From assembly GCA_030248215.1 (NCBI GenBank), contig JASANG010003338.1:1-64000 (forward strand): 64,000 bases of DNA, read 5' to 3'. The notes beneath the pieces were generated by a model that was given only the letters and a program-made list of their open reading frames with translations, had not been told where the DNA came from and searched no databases. Below, piece by piece: positions 1-12,101 of this stretch (position 1 is its first letter; each line of letters opens with the position of its first letter). The translations under genes were made by a program, and so were the position numbers. Origin of the DNA: Enoplolaimus lenunculus. Its lineage: Eukaryota; Nematoda; Enoplea; Enoplida; Thoracostomopsidae.

Positions 1-20
1 CCCCTTGTATTCGGGTCACC
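1..20. mobile_element. End of a TA-target MITE (GTGACCCGAATA family)
   Basis: The first bases are the terminal inverted repeat end shared with the full copy at 21165-21575. The rest of this copy would lie outside the window. Confidence 0.55.
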
Positions 21-777
21 ACTAAATACTGACTCATTTCAGAACTCTTAGTTGAATGCCTTGCCTGTAAAACAGGTACGAGATTCCACAAATATTTGTA
101 GCTGAATTAAAAAAATGACTTTCGCGAAAAGAAATGTAAATTGTCTAAATTTCATATGCAACAAACATGATGAATTATTAAATTCGCGATGTTTATACAG
201 CTAACCGACATTGCTTATGGCTGTTGTGTTGCATATTGTAAACCTGGAATAGGAAGCTTCGACGATTAGTAACATGCTTGCCAACGTAACAATAAATCAC
301 GAGCCGGATCTAAGCATTCGGTCGTAATGCAGCACAAACGCAAGCATGGGTGGAGCTTATCAACCCCCAGGAAGAGGTCTCACACGACACCATCAATCAA
401 ATATGTTTTAGATGAAACAAATACCGTTTACAGTATATATTTTCGAACGCGCAATATCAAGATATCAAGCAATTTGGATGATAGTTTACCCGCAGTTGCG
501 TTAAAATTGTTTTCTAGACCACCGTCCAGTGTTTTTTGAGTATTTATATAAGTGTTTTTGAATCAGTTTATGTTAATTCATTAAGCATATAAATAACTAT
601 TTCAACGAAACTGATCTAACTCGTGAAATGATTTTTATTAGCTTTACTCATCCATTTAATATATTTTAGTATGCAAAGAGCTATGGCAGATGCAGAAATT
701 CGCTGGGGCGCAATATGTAATGGCGAAAAAAATTTAAAAGCTAGAAGCGAAACGCAATTTTAATACTAAAATCATTT

Positions 778-1172
778 GTAGGTGACCCGAATCCGAGGGT
801 AGAAATAGGAGGGTGTCAGAATCAATTGGAGTCTGTATTCTTAATTATTAACTAGTACGTTATAGTGAATAGAGTGCATAAGTCCTGCCCTATAAATTAG
901 AGTATATAAAACATACACAAATGCAGAAAAATTGCCTAGGCTGTTCAAATATGCAATAGACAGTCAGACAACTCGCATAAACTTTATTAAAGCAAGAAAA
1001 CAAAAATGCTTCGGACCAAGTAAGTTCTGCCTAAAAGGGAGAATATAAAAAGGAAGGGTGTTGAGTGCAACAACCATGGAATGAATTAAAAAACAACAGT
1101 CAATAACCGAACAACAGGAAGCATCGGCAGAAGCAAAATAAATATCAGTCCCCTCCTATTCGGGTCACTACA
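778..1172. mobile_element. GTGACCCGAATA-family MITE, left arm copy
   Basis: It begins GTAGGTGACCCGAATCCGAG and ends CCTCCTATTCGGGTCACTACA, about 395 bp, with no coding capacity. It shares the internal AATAAATATCAGTC motif with the copies at 12102 and 58258. An identical mirror copy is in the right arm. Confidence 0.85.
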
Positions 1173-1431
1173 ATACATGTATATGTCCACGCAAACAAAG
1201 CCGCTTGACAAAAGCGCACTCAAATAAAATGTTTTGTTGCACTGTGCCATACTGTACTATTACAAATAGAATCGGTGGTGAATTATTCGGTTCGATGTAA
1301 CGTGATACTCGTCATATCAACTTGAACTGAACATGACAGGTTTACCATCAAGTACAATTTGTTAAATTCGAAGGTAAGTTCCCGGCTTACGTTGACTATA
1401 GTACCTGCCTACTAAGGGTAAATTTTAGCTA

Positions 1432-1492
1432 ACTATAAAAACCTAAGCCTAAACATAAGCCTAATTCTGAGCTTAAACCTACCGAATCTCTC
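1432..1492. repeat. Degenerate CCTAAG/TTAGGC repeat (left arm)
   Basis: A run of CCTAAGCCTAAACATAAGCC-type hexamers. The mirrored copy is at 10633-10693. It resembles the interior of the TTAGGC-bearing MITEs. Confidence 0.6.
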
Positions 1493-2756
1493 GTCATCCA
1501 GTGGGTAGGTCCTTATAATAAACATGGGATAAAGTTTGACTCTAAGTTTCAATAAATATTCATTGGATTTATGTAATGCCAAACGTTACAAAAAATATTC
1601 TATGTATCGCTGAATTCATGCTGGTGAGGTTTAACTGAACGCCCAGGAGCAGAGAACGGCAAATAGAACCGATGTTTCGAAAGTTGGATTTCCGTATCGT
1701 ACTTTTTCTCTGAAAATTTTTTAAGTTTCTGTAATATTAGTTTTTCTGATTAATTAAACATCGCGTCGTTTTTAATTATTTTCGGTTTTTTAATTGCAAA
1801 AATTTGCTAAAAAAGCATGAAGAAAACTTGACAAAGCTGCATGAATAATTGTTACATTTTAAAACTTTGTATTCGGGGCTGTAGTCGATTTATTTTCCTT
1901 TACCACTCCAGTCTGACAAGAACTCAGCAGCGAATGATCAAACAACAAAAAAGGTCACCTGCCGGGGAGACCAAAATATTTATATAACAGATGACGATCC
2001 CTTACAAGAGAAGCTAGCGCGAAGCCAAATGTGATTTCAGCGCTAAATCTTGATGCAAATTTTTCGTTTATAAAAATCTCAGTAAAGCATACCTAGCTAC
2101 AATATATGGTAAAATTTAAACCGAAAACATCAATTGACAACTGAAACTGCCGCGATAGTACAAATTTTAAACTATTCCGCATGCTAAACACATAATTCAC
2201 ACGAAACAATGCCACAGTATTCGATAGCTAACAACAAAACCCTGCCCTACATGAAGCTTGAGACCATTACACATTGCGTTTTCGCTCTGAAAACACGAGA
2301 ATGCATCTGTACAATGTCTCCCCGTACACAACTCAGTTCCATCACTTTAGTTTGCGTACCCATTTGTAACTCGATCCAAATGAGTACAAACAAAAAGCTT
2401 TTTGGAAACCTTACAATGGTTTGCTGTATACAGCGAAACGGTATATGAAGGACATCCCGTGAAATTTTAACAGATATGAGAAATGAAGGAACTGCAAGAG
2501 ATAGAAGCGACAAATACGATACGTATGTTGGCAAAACTTAGGAATATCTAAACTGAACTTTAAAAACAAGGGTCAGCAACGTTGGATCGTGGAGTTTTTA
2601 ATCGCTGGCGCTATAGAAGTCGCCGTCCGCCACTGTGCGGTATCGTACACGAGTAATTGCTAACGCCAACGGAGAAATACTTATCGAAAAATATTTACAT
2701 ATGAGTAATTAAGAAAACTTTAACGAACGCAACAAGACACTAAATGTATATAGCAA

Positions 2757-2937
2757 TAGCTGGCCGGTAACCTGTTCACCTTGCTAGAGGGGTGAATTTT
2801 TTCAAGAGGGGCATACAAGCGTTTTCAATGACTTATAAGCTAAGTTGAACAATTACTAGAGGGGCAAAATTTTTTCACGGGCGGGGGGCTGAGCTCCCCT
2901 ACCCTGCCTTGGCCACAAGCCCGAGCCGTAGCCAGTT
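2757..2937. mobile_element. CTAGAGGGG-type repeat, left arm
   Basis: A segment of about 180 bp starting TAGCTGGCCGGTAACC and ending near CCGTAGCCAGTTATG, containing CTAGAGGGG twice and a G-run. Related copies lie at 32655-32820 and 48741-48907, and a mirror copy at 9188-9368. The first differences between the two arms appear here. Confidence 0.55.
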
Positions 2938-3409
2938 ATGCAAATTTATATACTAAAGAATATTTAAACTTCAGTTTAAAAACAAAAATCGGCATCATTG
3001 GTACGAAATTTAAAACTTTCCAAGCATTTGTTCTTAGTAAACAAAAATGCTTTAATAACAACATTTTAAATTTAATGCACGAACGTGCAATATGGCCCGA
3101 ACAGGCTTTAACTAGGCTGTTCCATTAATGAAATGAAGAAACAACCCAATCTGATCGGTTCTGTGGCACCAAAAATTATATTGATATTTTTATAAAGTAC
3201 TCAATTTAAACAGAGTTACTTGCACATAAACACAGTTTTAAATGAAAAATACGTTTTAATATGATGATTTGCAGCTGAAAAGTATCTCAAAGTTTGTGTC
3301 GAATGGTGATAAATTTGTTATGATTGGACCAGCAACTCACGGGTTATAGTCGAATAACTATTCTAAGTTAAGCAGCATCAAATAGAGCGCTCCGTGAAAA
3401 TTTTGCCGT

Positions 3410-3483
3410 GCATTCAGTGGGTCTCGAACCAACGACATACGGATTACCGGTGGTTCCGTCGCTCTAACCACTGAGGTTGCAGC
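3410..3483 (-). mobile_element. tRNA-derived SINE head, left arm
   Basis: On the minus strand, an A-box-like CTCAGTGGTTAGAGCGA is followed about 35 bases later by a B-box-like GGTTCGAGACCC. These are the internal RNA polymerase III promoter boxes of a tRNA. No acceptor stem can be paired, so this is a tRNA-like SINE head and not a tRNA gene. Confidence 0.6.
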
Positions 3484-4446
3484 CATGTAAACGTTTCGCT
3501 ACAATGGCTCTACATTCATTCCGATAGTTTGGTGCTACAAGATACGTGTACGAATACGCCACCAATAGCTGAAGGGCGTCTCTCGCAATTCTCAACCGAT
3601 AACTAAGTTTACACTCTGCCGACGGTCTAGTTATAATAGCTGTTAAAAATTCCTCTGATAGCAAACATCTGACAGCGAGCGACTCAGCTCTGCAAGCTGC
3701 GTTGCATGATATTCAAATTGCACACATTTCTGAATAAAATATAGTCTCGAACAAGTATTCTGTTGCCAAAAAGTCGCTTTTAAAAAAAATTCAAATTTCG
3801 ACATAGTATGAGAGTACGTCGCAACGCAATGCAAAAAACTCTAACCTCCTACCATCTTTGGCAAGCACGACGCGAGCAGGCGTGCGCTTACCGGAAAAGA
3901 GGCCATTGATCATTGCGACTACTTTTGGGTGCTACGGATGACTACCATTTTCTGACAACCCAGTTTGATACAACAAATTTTGATAATTAAGATTTGTTCA
4001 AATGTAACGAGCCGAACTATTTTTAAAAATTTTCATCCTTATAAAGACGAAATTGAAGATGAACCTAACGCTACAATTACTTCGAAGACAGCAATGAATT
4101 GCCTAATTAGTCTTTCAAGCTAAAAAGAAGCAAAGCCAAAAGGAATGCAAAATTTTGTATTATTATTTTATTTAACGATATCAAAAATTACAGCATTGAA
4201 AGACTTGTTGCTAAGAACACTGCATCCTTTAAAATCTGGAACTCCAACGATACACGAATTTTGGACAACGTTCAATCCAATTTATGGGCATACACAATAA
4301 ACTAACGACACGATAAATTGGTATATATTGTAAAACATTTAAAAACGTCAATGTCAGTGTCGTAAATCTCGCAGAAACTTTGGCTGGTTTAATAACATAG
4401 AAAGCCAAAGCATCAAATCTACGAACGAAATTATATCGATATGTTC

Positions 4447-4832
4447 CAGGGTACAACCGGAGGTCTGGCTCCGGCCCCGGCTCCGGCAGAAAATCGGCCT
4501 ACGGCTCCGACTCCGGCTCCGGTAGAAATTTTGCCGGAGGTCCCGGCAATTTCGGTAGTAAAATTTTACATAATTTTGCAAAATTTATCTGTTTAGCGTG
4601 TTTCGTTTTATTTTTGTGCCAATTTTCAGTAAAAAATTTCCGAAGTTTCGCAGAAAATCAGCGTAATACCAAACAACTTAACAACATATTGCAGATATTG
4701 GCTAAAATTAACTAATTAACCGTCATTTTTACTACCTAATTTCGCCTCACCTCCGATTTCGGCTCTGGCTCCAGCAAGTTTCGTTGACCTACGGCTCCGG
4801 CCCCGGTATTTTTCACCTCCGGTTACACCCTG
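4447..4832. mobile_element. CCGGAG-rich MITE, left arm
   Basis: The ends read CAGGGTACAACCGGAGGT and ACCTCCGGTTACACCCTG, an imperfect terminal inverted repeat. Next to each end lies a minisatellite-like run of GGCTCCGG units. The length is about 386 bp and it is non-coding. Partial relatives occur at 15857, 54958 and 57553. Confidence 0.7.
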
Positions 4833-5474
4833 CAGGTTCTAACAGTAGTGCACTAAGCAGTATTTGGAACACTATTATACCAATATGTTAGAACCTCCAG
4901 AGGTGAATAAAATAAAATAAAATTTGCAAAATTTTCAGTCAGTCAAAATGGCACTCGCTAGCTCGTGAAAATTATTGTAAAAGCTAAAAGTGATTCTGCA
5001 ACAAAACACTTTACAAATGTATGGAATACAAATAGGAACGCTATCATAGAAGTCAAGCTTTCCAAAATGCGTTTTCAACTCTTGAGAAACTGTTCGGCAC
5101 ATCTGTTAACTTTAAACTTCACACAAATAATTTAAATTTAGTGGTAAAATTTTACTGCAAAGCTGTCGCTGCAACAATAAATTCTAATATAGTTACACTT
5201 TAGTAGCCGGATAATGCATCCAGTTAGCATTTGACAAAGAACCCCTCTTTTTTAATGTTGTAAGCAACAGTGTGGCGTTTACGTGGGACAGAAATGATGA
5301 TGGTGACAAATCAAACAATAATTTGGCTCCTATATATTCTTAAATGTATTTAGCACCTACGATAGATCGTATAAAGTTCGAATTAGCCATTGGAAAATTT
5401 CGAAATTAGGCATATTATTCACATTTCACTGCTCCTACAGGTGAAACATGTTTTTTACATTTTTATAGGTTCCG

Positions 5475-5660
5475 GAACAGTATTATAAGCATATTCCTAA
5501 GCCTAAGCTTAATCCTAAGCCTAACCGTGAGAATGAGCATATTCCTAAGCCGAAGCCTAAGCCTGAGCATACGCCAAGCAAAAAATTAGTGTAAAACTTA
5601 AGCATTCTCCTTTCTGTTCCCACCAACGTCCGCCCTTATCTTTACATAGCCCAATTGTTT
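5475..5660. mobile_element. TTAGGC-bearing MITE remnant at palindrome centre
   Basis: The sequence AACAGTATTATAAGCATATTCC followed by degenerate GCCTAA hexamers matches the interior of the MITE at 19385-19548. A fragment resembling its end (TTTACATAGCCC) follows near 5642. One end of the left arm therefore falls inside such an element. Boundaries are approximate. Confidence 0.5.
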
Positions 5661-6632
5661 CGCTTTGGCTTAGGATATGCTTACGCCCGTACGACCTTTC
5701 TGCTATCGGACTGTACTCCTATCATAATTGACTCGCACGGTAGAACGTAGTGAAATATTCCTATTTACTAAAGTGTGCGCTGAGTGAGTCCATTCCCGTA
5801 CGCCCGTATCATTGAGTTTAGTTTCTTTTGTCAAATCACCCCCTTCAGTTATTACATTACACCTTTTATTTTTCTTTCCTTCTGTGCTCATTCATATACC
5901 TACAGACTATTACTGCACTGTCCAGCTTCCTCCTTCCGTTCTGCCCTGGTTGACTTTTTTTGTCGATTTCTGCGTGTCTTTCCGCCCCGCTTGCGTGGTT
6001 GGCTGTGCCTCTTTTTAGGTCACTCGCGCCTGCGCCCGCTCCCCGCCATGCGCGCTTGGCTGTCCTTGTCGTTGCCGTCTTGGCGCCCGCTTATTTGGCA
6101 TATCTGGTTTATCTCTTCTATTTTGCCTTGTTTTTGCGCGTGTGTGCGTGCGGGTTGCTGTTCCGCTTTGGTTTTGGCCTTTTCCGTTTCACGCGTTCTG
6201 CCCTATCTTTCGGCGGGGCTGGTTCCCGGGCCCGCCGCCGCGTCCTCCCCCCGCGGTGTTTGTTGCCGCCGCTACTCCTGGTCTCTATCGCAGTCCGCGT
6301 TCTCCCTCTGCCTGGGTGTGTTGTTCTTTCGTCTATTCATTTGTTTATCTCTGTGTGGCTTTTTTTTCTTTTTCTTCCCTTTTCCTCGGCGTACGGTGCT
6401 TGACTCCTCCGCCCCTTTCGATGTTTCCTACTTTTCTACCGTGCGGTCTTTAGTATCGTCCATTGCGCGTTCGACTCGTAGCGTAAGCATATTCCTAGCC
6501 GCCGCCTATTTATGGGCCTGGTCAGGGCGAACGTTTTTTGTGGGCGGGGTGCTAGTTTTCCTTTTTTTCTTCGTTGCTCGGCTTGCTTCGGCTTAGAATA
6601 TGCTCTTCTCCGGTTAGGCTTGGATTAGCTTG
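5498..6632. other. Palindrome spacer with A-depleted core
   Basis: The spacer starts and ends with degenerate TTAGGC/GCCTAA hexamers (5490-5580 and 6585-6650). Between about 5930 and 6560 the plus strand has very few A bases: I count about 20 A in the 480 bases 5941-6420, against roughly a third in the flanks. T, C and G are all abundant. The segment is open in several frames only because stop codons need A. I see no gene in it. Confidence 0.85.
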
Positions 6633-7297
6633 GCTTGGATATGCTTTAATACTGTTCCGGAACCTATAAATGTAAGAACATGTTTCACCTGTAGGAGCAG
6701 TGAATGTGAATATATGCCAATTTCGATTTTCCAATGGCTATTCGAACTTTATATATACGATCTATCGTAGGTGCTATACTTTGATATATAGGAGCCAAAT
6801 TATTGTTTGATTTGTCACCATCATCATTTCTGTCCCACGTAAACGCCACACTGTTGCTTACAACATTAAAAAAGCAGGGGTTTCTTTTGTCAAATGCTAA
6901 CTGGATGCATTTATCCGGCTACTAAAGTGTAACTATATTTTAGACATTTTATTTGTTGCAGCGACAGCTTTGCAGTAAAATTTTTCCACAATATTTAAAT
7001 TATTTGTGTGAAGTTTAAAGTTAACAGATGTGCCGAACAGTTTCTCAAGAGTTGAAAACGCATTTTGGAAAGCTTGACTTCTATGATAGCGTTCCTATTT
7101 GTATTCCATACATTTGTAAAGTGTTTTGTTGCAGAATCACTTCTAGCTTTTACAATAATTTTCACGAGCTAGCGAGTGCCATTTTGACTGACTGAAAATT
7201 TTGCAAATTTTATTTTATTTTATTCACCTCTGGAGGTTCTAACATATTGGTATAATAGTGTTCCAAATACTGCTTAGTGCACTACTGTTAGAACCTG

Positions 7298-7684
7298 CAG
7301 GGTGTAACCGGAGGTGAAAAATACCGGGGCCGGAGCCATAGGTCAACGAAACTTGCTAAAGCCAGAGCCGAAATCGGAGGTGAGGTGAAATTAGGTAGTA
7401 AAAATGACGGTTAATTAGTCAATTTTAGCCAATATCTGCAATATGCTGTTAAGTTGTTTGGTATTACGCTGATTTTCTGCGAAACTTCGAAAATTTTTTT
7501 ACTGAAAATCGGCACAAAATAAAACGAAACACGCTAAACAGATAAATTTTGCAAAATTATGTAAAATTTTACTACCGAAATTGCCGGGACCTCCGTCAAA
7601 ATTTCTACCAGAGCCGGAGTCGGAGCCGTAGGCCGATTTTATGCCGGAGCCGGGGCCGGAGGCAGACCTCCGGTTGTACCCTGG
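7298..7684. mobile_element. CCGGAG-rich MITE, right arm
   Basis: Mirror copy of 4447-4832 with several substitutions, for example within the GGCTCCGG tract, showing independent divergence of the inner arms. Confidence 0.7.
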
Positions 7685-8645
7685 AACATATAGATATAAT
7701 TTCGTTCATAGACTCGATGGTTTGGCTCTCTATGTTATTAAACCAGCCAAAGTTTCTGCGAGATTTACGACACTGACGTTGACATTTTTAAATGTTTTAC
7801 AATATATACCAATTTATCGTGTCGTTAGTTTGTTGTGTATGCCCATAATTTGGATTGAACGCTGTCTAAAATTCGTGTATCGTTGGAGTTCCAGATTTTA
7901 AAGGATGCAGTGTTCTTAGCAACAAGTCTTTCAATAATGCTGTAATTTTTGATATCGTTAAATAAAATAATATAAAATTTTGCATTCCTTTTGGCTTTGC
8001 TTCTTTTTAGCTTGAAAAACTACTTAGGCAATTCATTGCTCTCTTCGAATTAATTGTAGCGTTAGGTTCATCTTCAATTTCGTCTGTATAAGGATGAAAA
8101 TTTTTAAAAATAGTTCGGCTCGTTACATTTTAACAAATCTTAATTATCAAAATTTGTTGTATCAAACTGGGTTGTCAGAAAATGATAGTCATCGGTAGCA
8201 CCCAAAAGTAGTCGCAATGATCAATGGCCTGTTTTCCGGTAAGCGCACGCCTGCTCGCGTCGTGCTTGCCAAAGATGAAGGAGGTTAAAGTTTTTTGCAT
8301 TGTGTTGCGACGTAATCTCATGCTACGTCGAAATTTGAATTTTTTAAAAAAGCGACTTTTTGGCATCAGAGTACTTGCTCGAGACAATATTTTATTTAGA
8401 AATGTGTGCAATTTGAATATCATGCAACGCAGCTTGCAGAGCTGAGTCGCTCGCTGTTAGATGTTTGCGATCAGATGAATTTTTAACAGCTATTATAACT
8501 AGGCCGTCGGCAGAGTGTAAACTTAGTTGTCCGTTGAGAATTGCGAGAGACACCCTCCATCTGTTCGTGGCGTATTCGTACACGTATCTTGTAGCACCAA
8601 ACTATCGGAATGAATGTAGAGCCATTGTAGCGAAACGTTTACATG

Positions 8646-8719
8646 GCTGCGACCTCAGTGGTTAGAGCGACGGACCCACCGGTAATCCGCACGTCGATGG
8701 TTCGAGACCCACTGAATGC
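8646..8719 (+). mobile_element. tRNA-derived SINE head, right arm
   Basis: Mirror of 3410-3483 with several substitutions between the boxes (CGGACCCACC here against GGAACCACC there). A-box-like CTCAGTGGTTAGAGCGA and B-box GGTTCGAGACCC are both intact. Confidence 0.6.
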
Positions 8720-9187
8720 ACGGCAAAATTTTCATGGAGCGCTCTATTTGATGCTGCTTAACTTAGAATAGTTATTCGACTATAACCCGTGAGTTGCTGG
8801 TCCAATCATAACAAATTTATCACCATTCGACACAAACTTTGAGATACTTTTCAGCTGCAAATCATCATATTAAAAAGTATTTTTCATTTAAAACTGTGTT
8901 TATGTGCAAGTAACTCTGTTTAAATTGAGTACTTTATAAAAATATCAATATAATTTTTGGTGCCACAGAACCGATCAGATTGGGTTGTTTCTTCATTTCA
9001 TTAATGGAACAGCCTAGTTAAAGCCTGTTCGGGCCATATTGCACGTTCGTGCATTAAATTTAACATGTTATTAAAGCATTTTTGTTTACTAAGAACAAAT
9101 GCTTGGAAAGTTTTAAATTTCGTACCAATGATGCCGATTTTTGTTTTTAAACTGAAGTTTAAATATTCTTTAGTATATAAATTTGCA

Positions 9188-9368
9188 TAACTGGCTACGG
9201 CTCGGGCTTGTGGCCAAGGCAGGGCAGGGGAGCTCAGCCCCCCGCCCGTGAAAAAATTTTGCCCCTCTAGTAATTGTTCAACTTAGCTTATAAGTCATTG
9301 AAAACGCTTGTATGCCCTCTTGAAAAAATTCACCCCTCTAGCAAGGTGAACAGGTTACCGGCCAGCTA
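9188..9368. mobile_element. CTAGAGGGG-type repeat, right arm
   Basis: Mirror of 2757-2937 with at least two small differences (one fewer G in AGAGGGG and one A/G change). Confidence 0.55.
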
Positions 9369-10952
9369 TTGCTATATACATTTAGTGTCTTGTTGCGTTC
9401 GTTAAAGTTTTCTTAATTACTCATATGTAAATATTTTTCGATAAGTATTTCTCCGTTGGCGTTAGCAATTACTCGTGTACGATACCGCACAGTGGCGGAC
9501 GGCGACTTCTATAGCGCCAGCGATTAAAAACTCCACGATCCAACGTTGCTGACCCTTGTTTTTAAAGTTCAGTTTAGATATTCCTAAGTTTTGCCAACAT
9601 ACGTATCGTATTTGTCGCTTCTATCTCTTGCAGTTCCTTCATTTCTCATATCTGTTAAAATTTCACGGGATGTCCTTCATATACCGTTTCGCTGTATACA
9701 GCAAACCATTGTAAGGTTTCCAAAAAGCTTTTTGTTTGTACTCATTTGGATCGAGTTACAAATGGGTACGCAAACTAAAGTGATGGAACTGAGTTGTGTA
9801 CGGGGAGACATTGTACAGATGCATTCTCGTGTTTTCAGAGCGAAAACGCAATGTGTAATGGTCTCAAGCTTCATGTAGGGCAGGGTTTTGTTGTTAGCTA
9901 TCGAATACTGTGGCATTGTTTCGTGTGAATTATGTGTTTAGCATGCGGAATAGTTTAAAATTTGTACTATCGCGGCAGTTTCAGTTGTCAATTGATGTTT
10001 TCGGTTTAAATTTTACCATATATTGTAGCTAGGTATGCTTTACTGAGATTTTTATAAACGAAAAATTTGCATCAAGATTTAGCGCTGAAATCACATTTGG
10101 CTTCGCGCTAGCTTCTCTTGTAAGGGATCGTCATCTGTTATATAAATATTTTGGTCTCCCCGGCAGGTGACCTTTTTTGTTGTTTGATCATTCGCTGCTG
10201 AGTTCTTGTCAGACTGGAGTGGTAAAGGAAAATAAATCGACTACAGCCCCGAATACAAAGTTTTAAAATGTAACAATTATTCATGCAGCTTTGTCAAGTT
10301 TTCTTCATGCTTTTTTAGCAAATTTTTGCAATTAAAAAACCGAAAATAATTAAAAACGACGCGATGTTTAATTAATCAGAAAAACTAATATTACAGAAAC
10401 TTAAAAAATTTTCAGAGAAAAAGTACGATACGGAAATCCAACTTTCGAAACATCGGTTCTATTTGCCGTTCTCTGCTCCTGGGCGTTCAGTTAAACCTCA
10501 CCAGCATGAATTCAGCGATACATAGAATATTTTTTGTAACGTTTGGCATTACATAAATCCAATGAATATTTATTGAAACTTAGAGTCAAACTTTATCCCA
10601 TGTTTATTATAAGGACCTACCCACTGGATGACGAGAGATTCGGTAGGTTTAAGCTCAGAATTAGGCTTATGTTTAGGCTTAGGTTTTTATAGTTAGCTAA
10701 AATTTACCCTTAGTAGGCAGGTACTATAGTCAACGTAAGCCGGGAACTTACCTTCGAATTTAACAAATTGTACTTGATGGTAAACCTGTCATGTTCAGTT
10801 CAAGTTGATATGACGAGTATCACGTTACATCGAACCGAATAATTCACCACCGATTCTATTTGTAATAGTACAGTATGGCACAGTGCAACAAAACATTTTA
10901 TTTGAGTGCGCTTTTGTCAAGCGGCTTTGTTTGCGTGGACATATACATGTAT

Positions 10953-11347
10953 TGTAGTGACCCGAATAGGAGGGGACTGATATTTATTTTGCTTCTGCCG
11001 ATGCTTCCTGTTGTTCGGTTATTGACTGTTGTTTTTTAATTCATTCCATGGTTGTTGCACTCAACACCCTTCCTTTTTATATTCTCCCTTTTAGGCAGAA
11101 CTTACTTGGTCCGAAGCATTTTTGTTTTCTTGCTTTAATAAAGTTTATGCGAGTTGTCTGACTGTCTATTGCATATTTGAACAGCCTAGGCAATTTTTCT
11201 GCATTTGTGTATGTTTTATATACTCTAATTTATAGGGCAGGACTTATGCACTCTATTCACTATAACGTACTAGTTAATAATTAAGAATACAGACTCCAAT
11301 TGATTCTGACACCCTCCTATTTCTACCCTCGGATTCGGGTCACCTAC
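10953..11347. mobile_element. GTGACCCGAATA-family MITE, right arm copy
   Basis: This is the mirror image of 778-1172, starting TGTAGTGACCCGAATAGGAG. Its position is exactly 12125 minus the left copy, so it was in place before, or copied with, the arm. Confidence 0.85.
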
Positions 11348-12101
11348 AAATGATTTTAGTATTAAAATTGCGTTTCGCTTCTAGCTTTTAAATTTTTTTC
11401 GCCATTACATATTGCGCCCCAGCGAATTTCTGCATCTGCCATAGCTCTTTGCATACTAAAATATATTAAATGGATGAGTAAAGCTAATAAAAATCATTTC
11501 ACGAGTTAGATCAGTTTCGTTGAAATAGTTATTTATATGCTTAATGAATTAACATAAACTGATTCAAAAACACTTATATAAATACTCAAAAAACACTGGA
11601 CGGTGGTCTAGAAAACAATTTTAACGCAACTGCGGGTAAACTATCATCCAAATTGCTTGATATCTTGATATTGCGCGTTCGAAAATATATACTGTAAACG
11701 GTATTTGTTTCATCTAAAACATATTTGATTGATGGTGTCGTGTGAGACCTCTTCCTGGGGGTTGATAAGCTCCACCCATGCTTGCGTTTGTGCTGCATTA
11801 CGACCGAATGCTTAGATCCGGCTCGTGATTTATTGTTACGTTGGCAAGCATGTTACTAATCGTCGAAGCTTCCTATTCCAGGTTTACAATATGCAACACA
11901 ACAGCCATAAGCAATGTCGGTTAGCTGTATAAACATCGCGAATTTAATAATTCATCATGTTTGTTGCATATGAAATTTAGACAATTTACATTTCTTTTCG
12001 CGAAAGTCATTTTTTTAATTCAGCTACAAATATTTGTGGAATCTCGTACCTGTTTTACAGGCAAGGCATTCAACTAAGAGTTCTGAAATGAGTCAGTATT
12101 T

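Larger units (their letters stand above)
1..5497 (+). repeat. Giant palindrome, left arm
   Basis: This arm is the reverse complement of 6633-12124. Matched positions sum to 12125 in the outer part and to about 12129-12132 further in, so a few short indels separate the arms. From 1 to about 2800 every stretch I compared is identical. From about 2800 inward there are scattered changes, for example four substitutions in about 100 bases near 4460-4550. The arm starts exactly at the window edge in a MITE end (CCCCTTGTATTCGGGTCACC), so it may continue outside the window. No convincing coding sequence is present. Confidence 0.95.

Noticed and set aside
2209-2534. Open frames conserved perfectly in both palindrome arms
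   Set aside because: The arms are identical at DNA level there, so identity says nothing about selection. Both strands are open and neither product is recognisable.
3410-3483. Functional tRNA genes in the arms, at 19163 and at 62330
   Set aside because: Promoter boxes are present, but acceptor stems do not pair and the sequences are embedded in repeats, as in SINEs.
5784-6596. 270-residue open frame in the palindrome spacer
   Set aside because: It exists because the segment almost lacks A and so lacks stop codons. Several overlapping frames are open too, and the product is low-complexity Phe, Leu, Ser and Arg.
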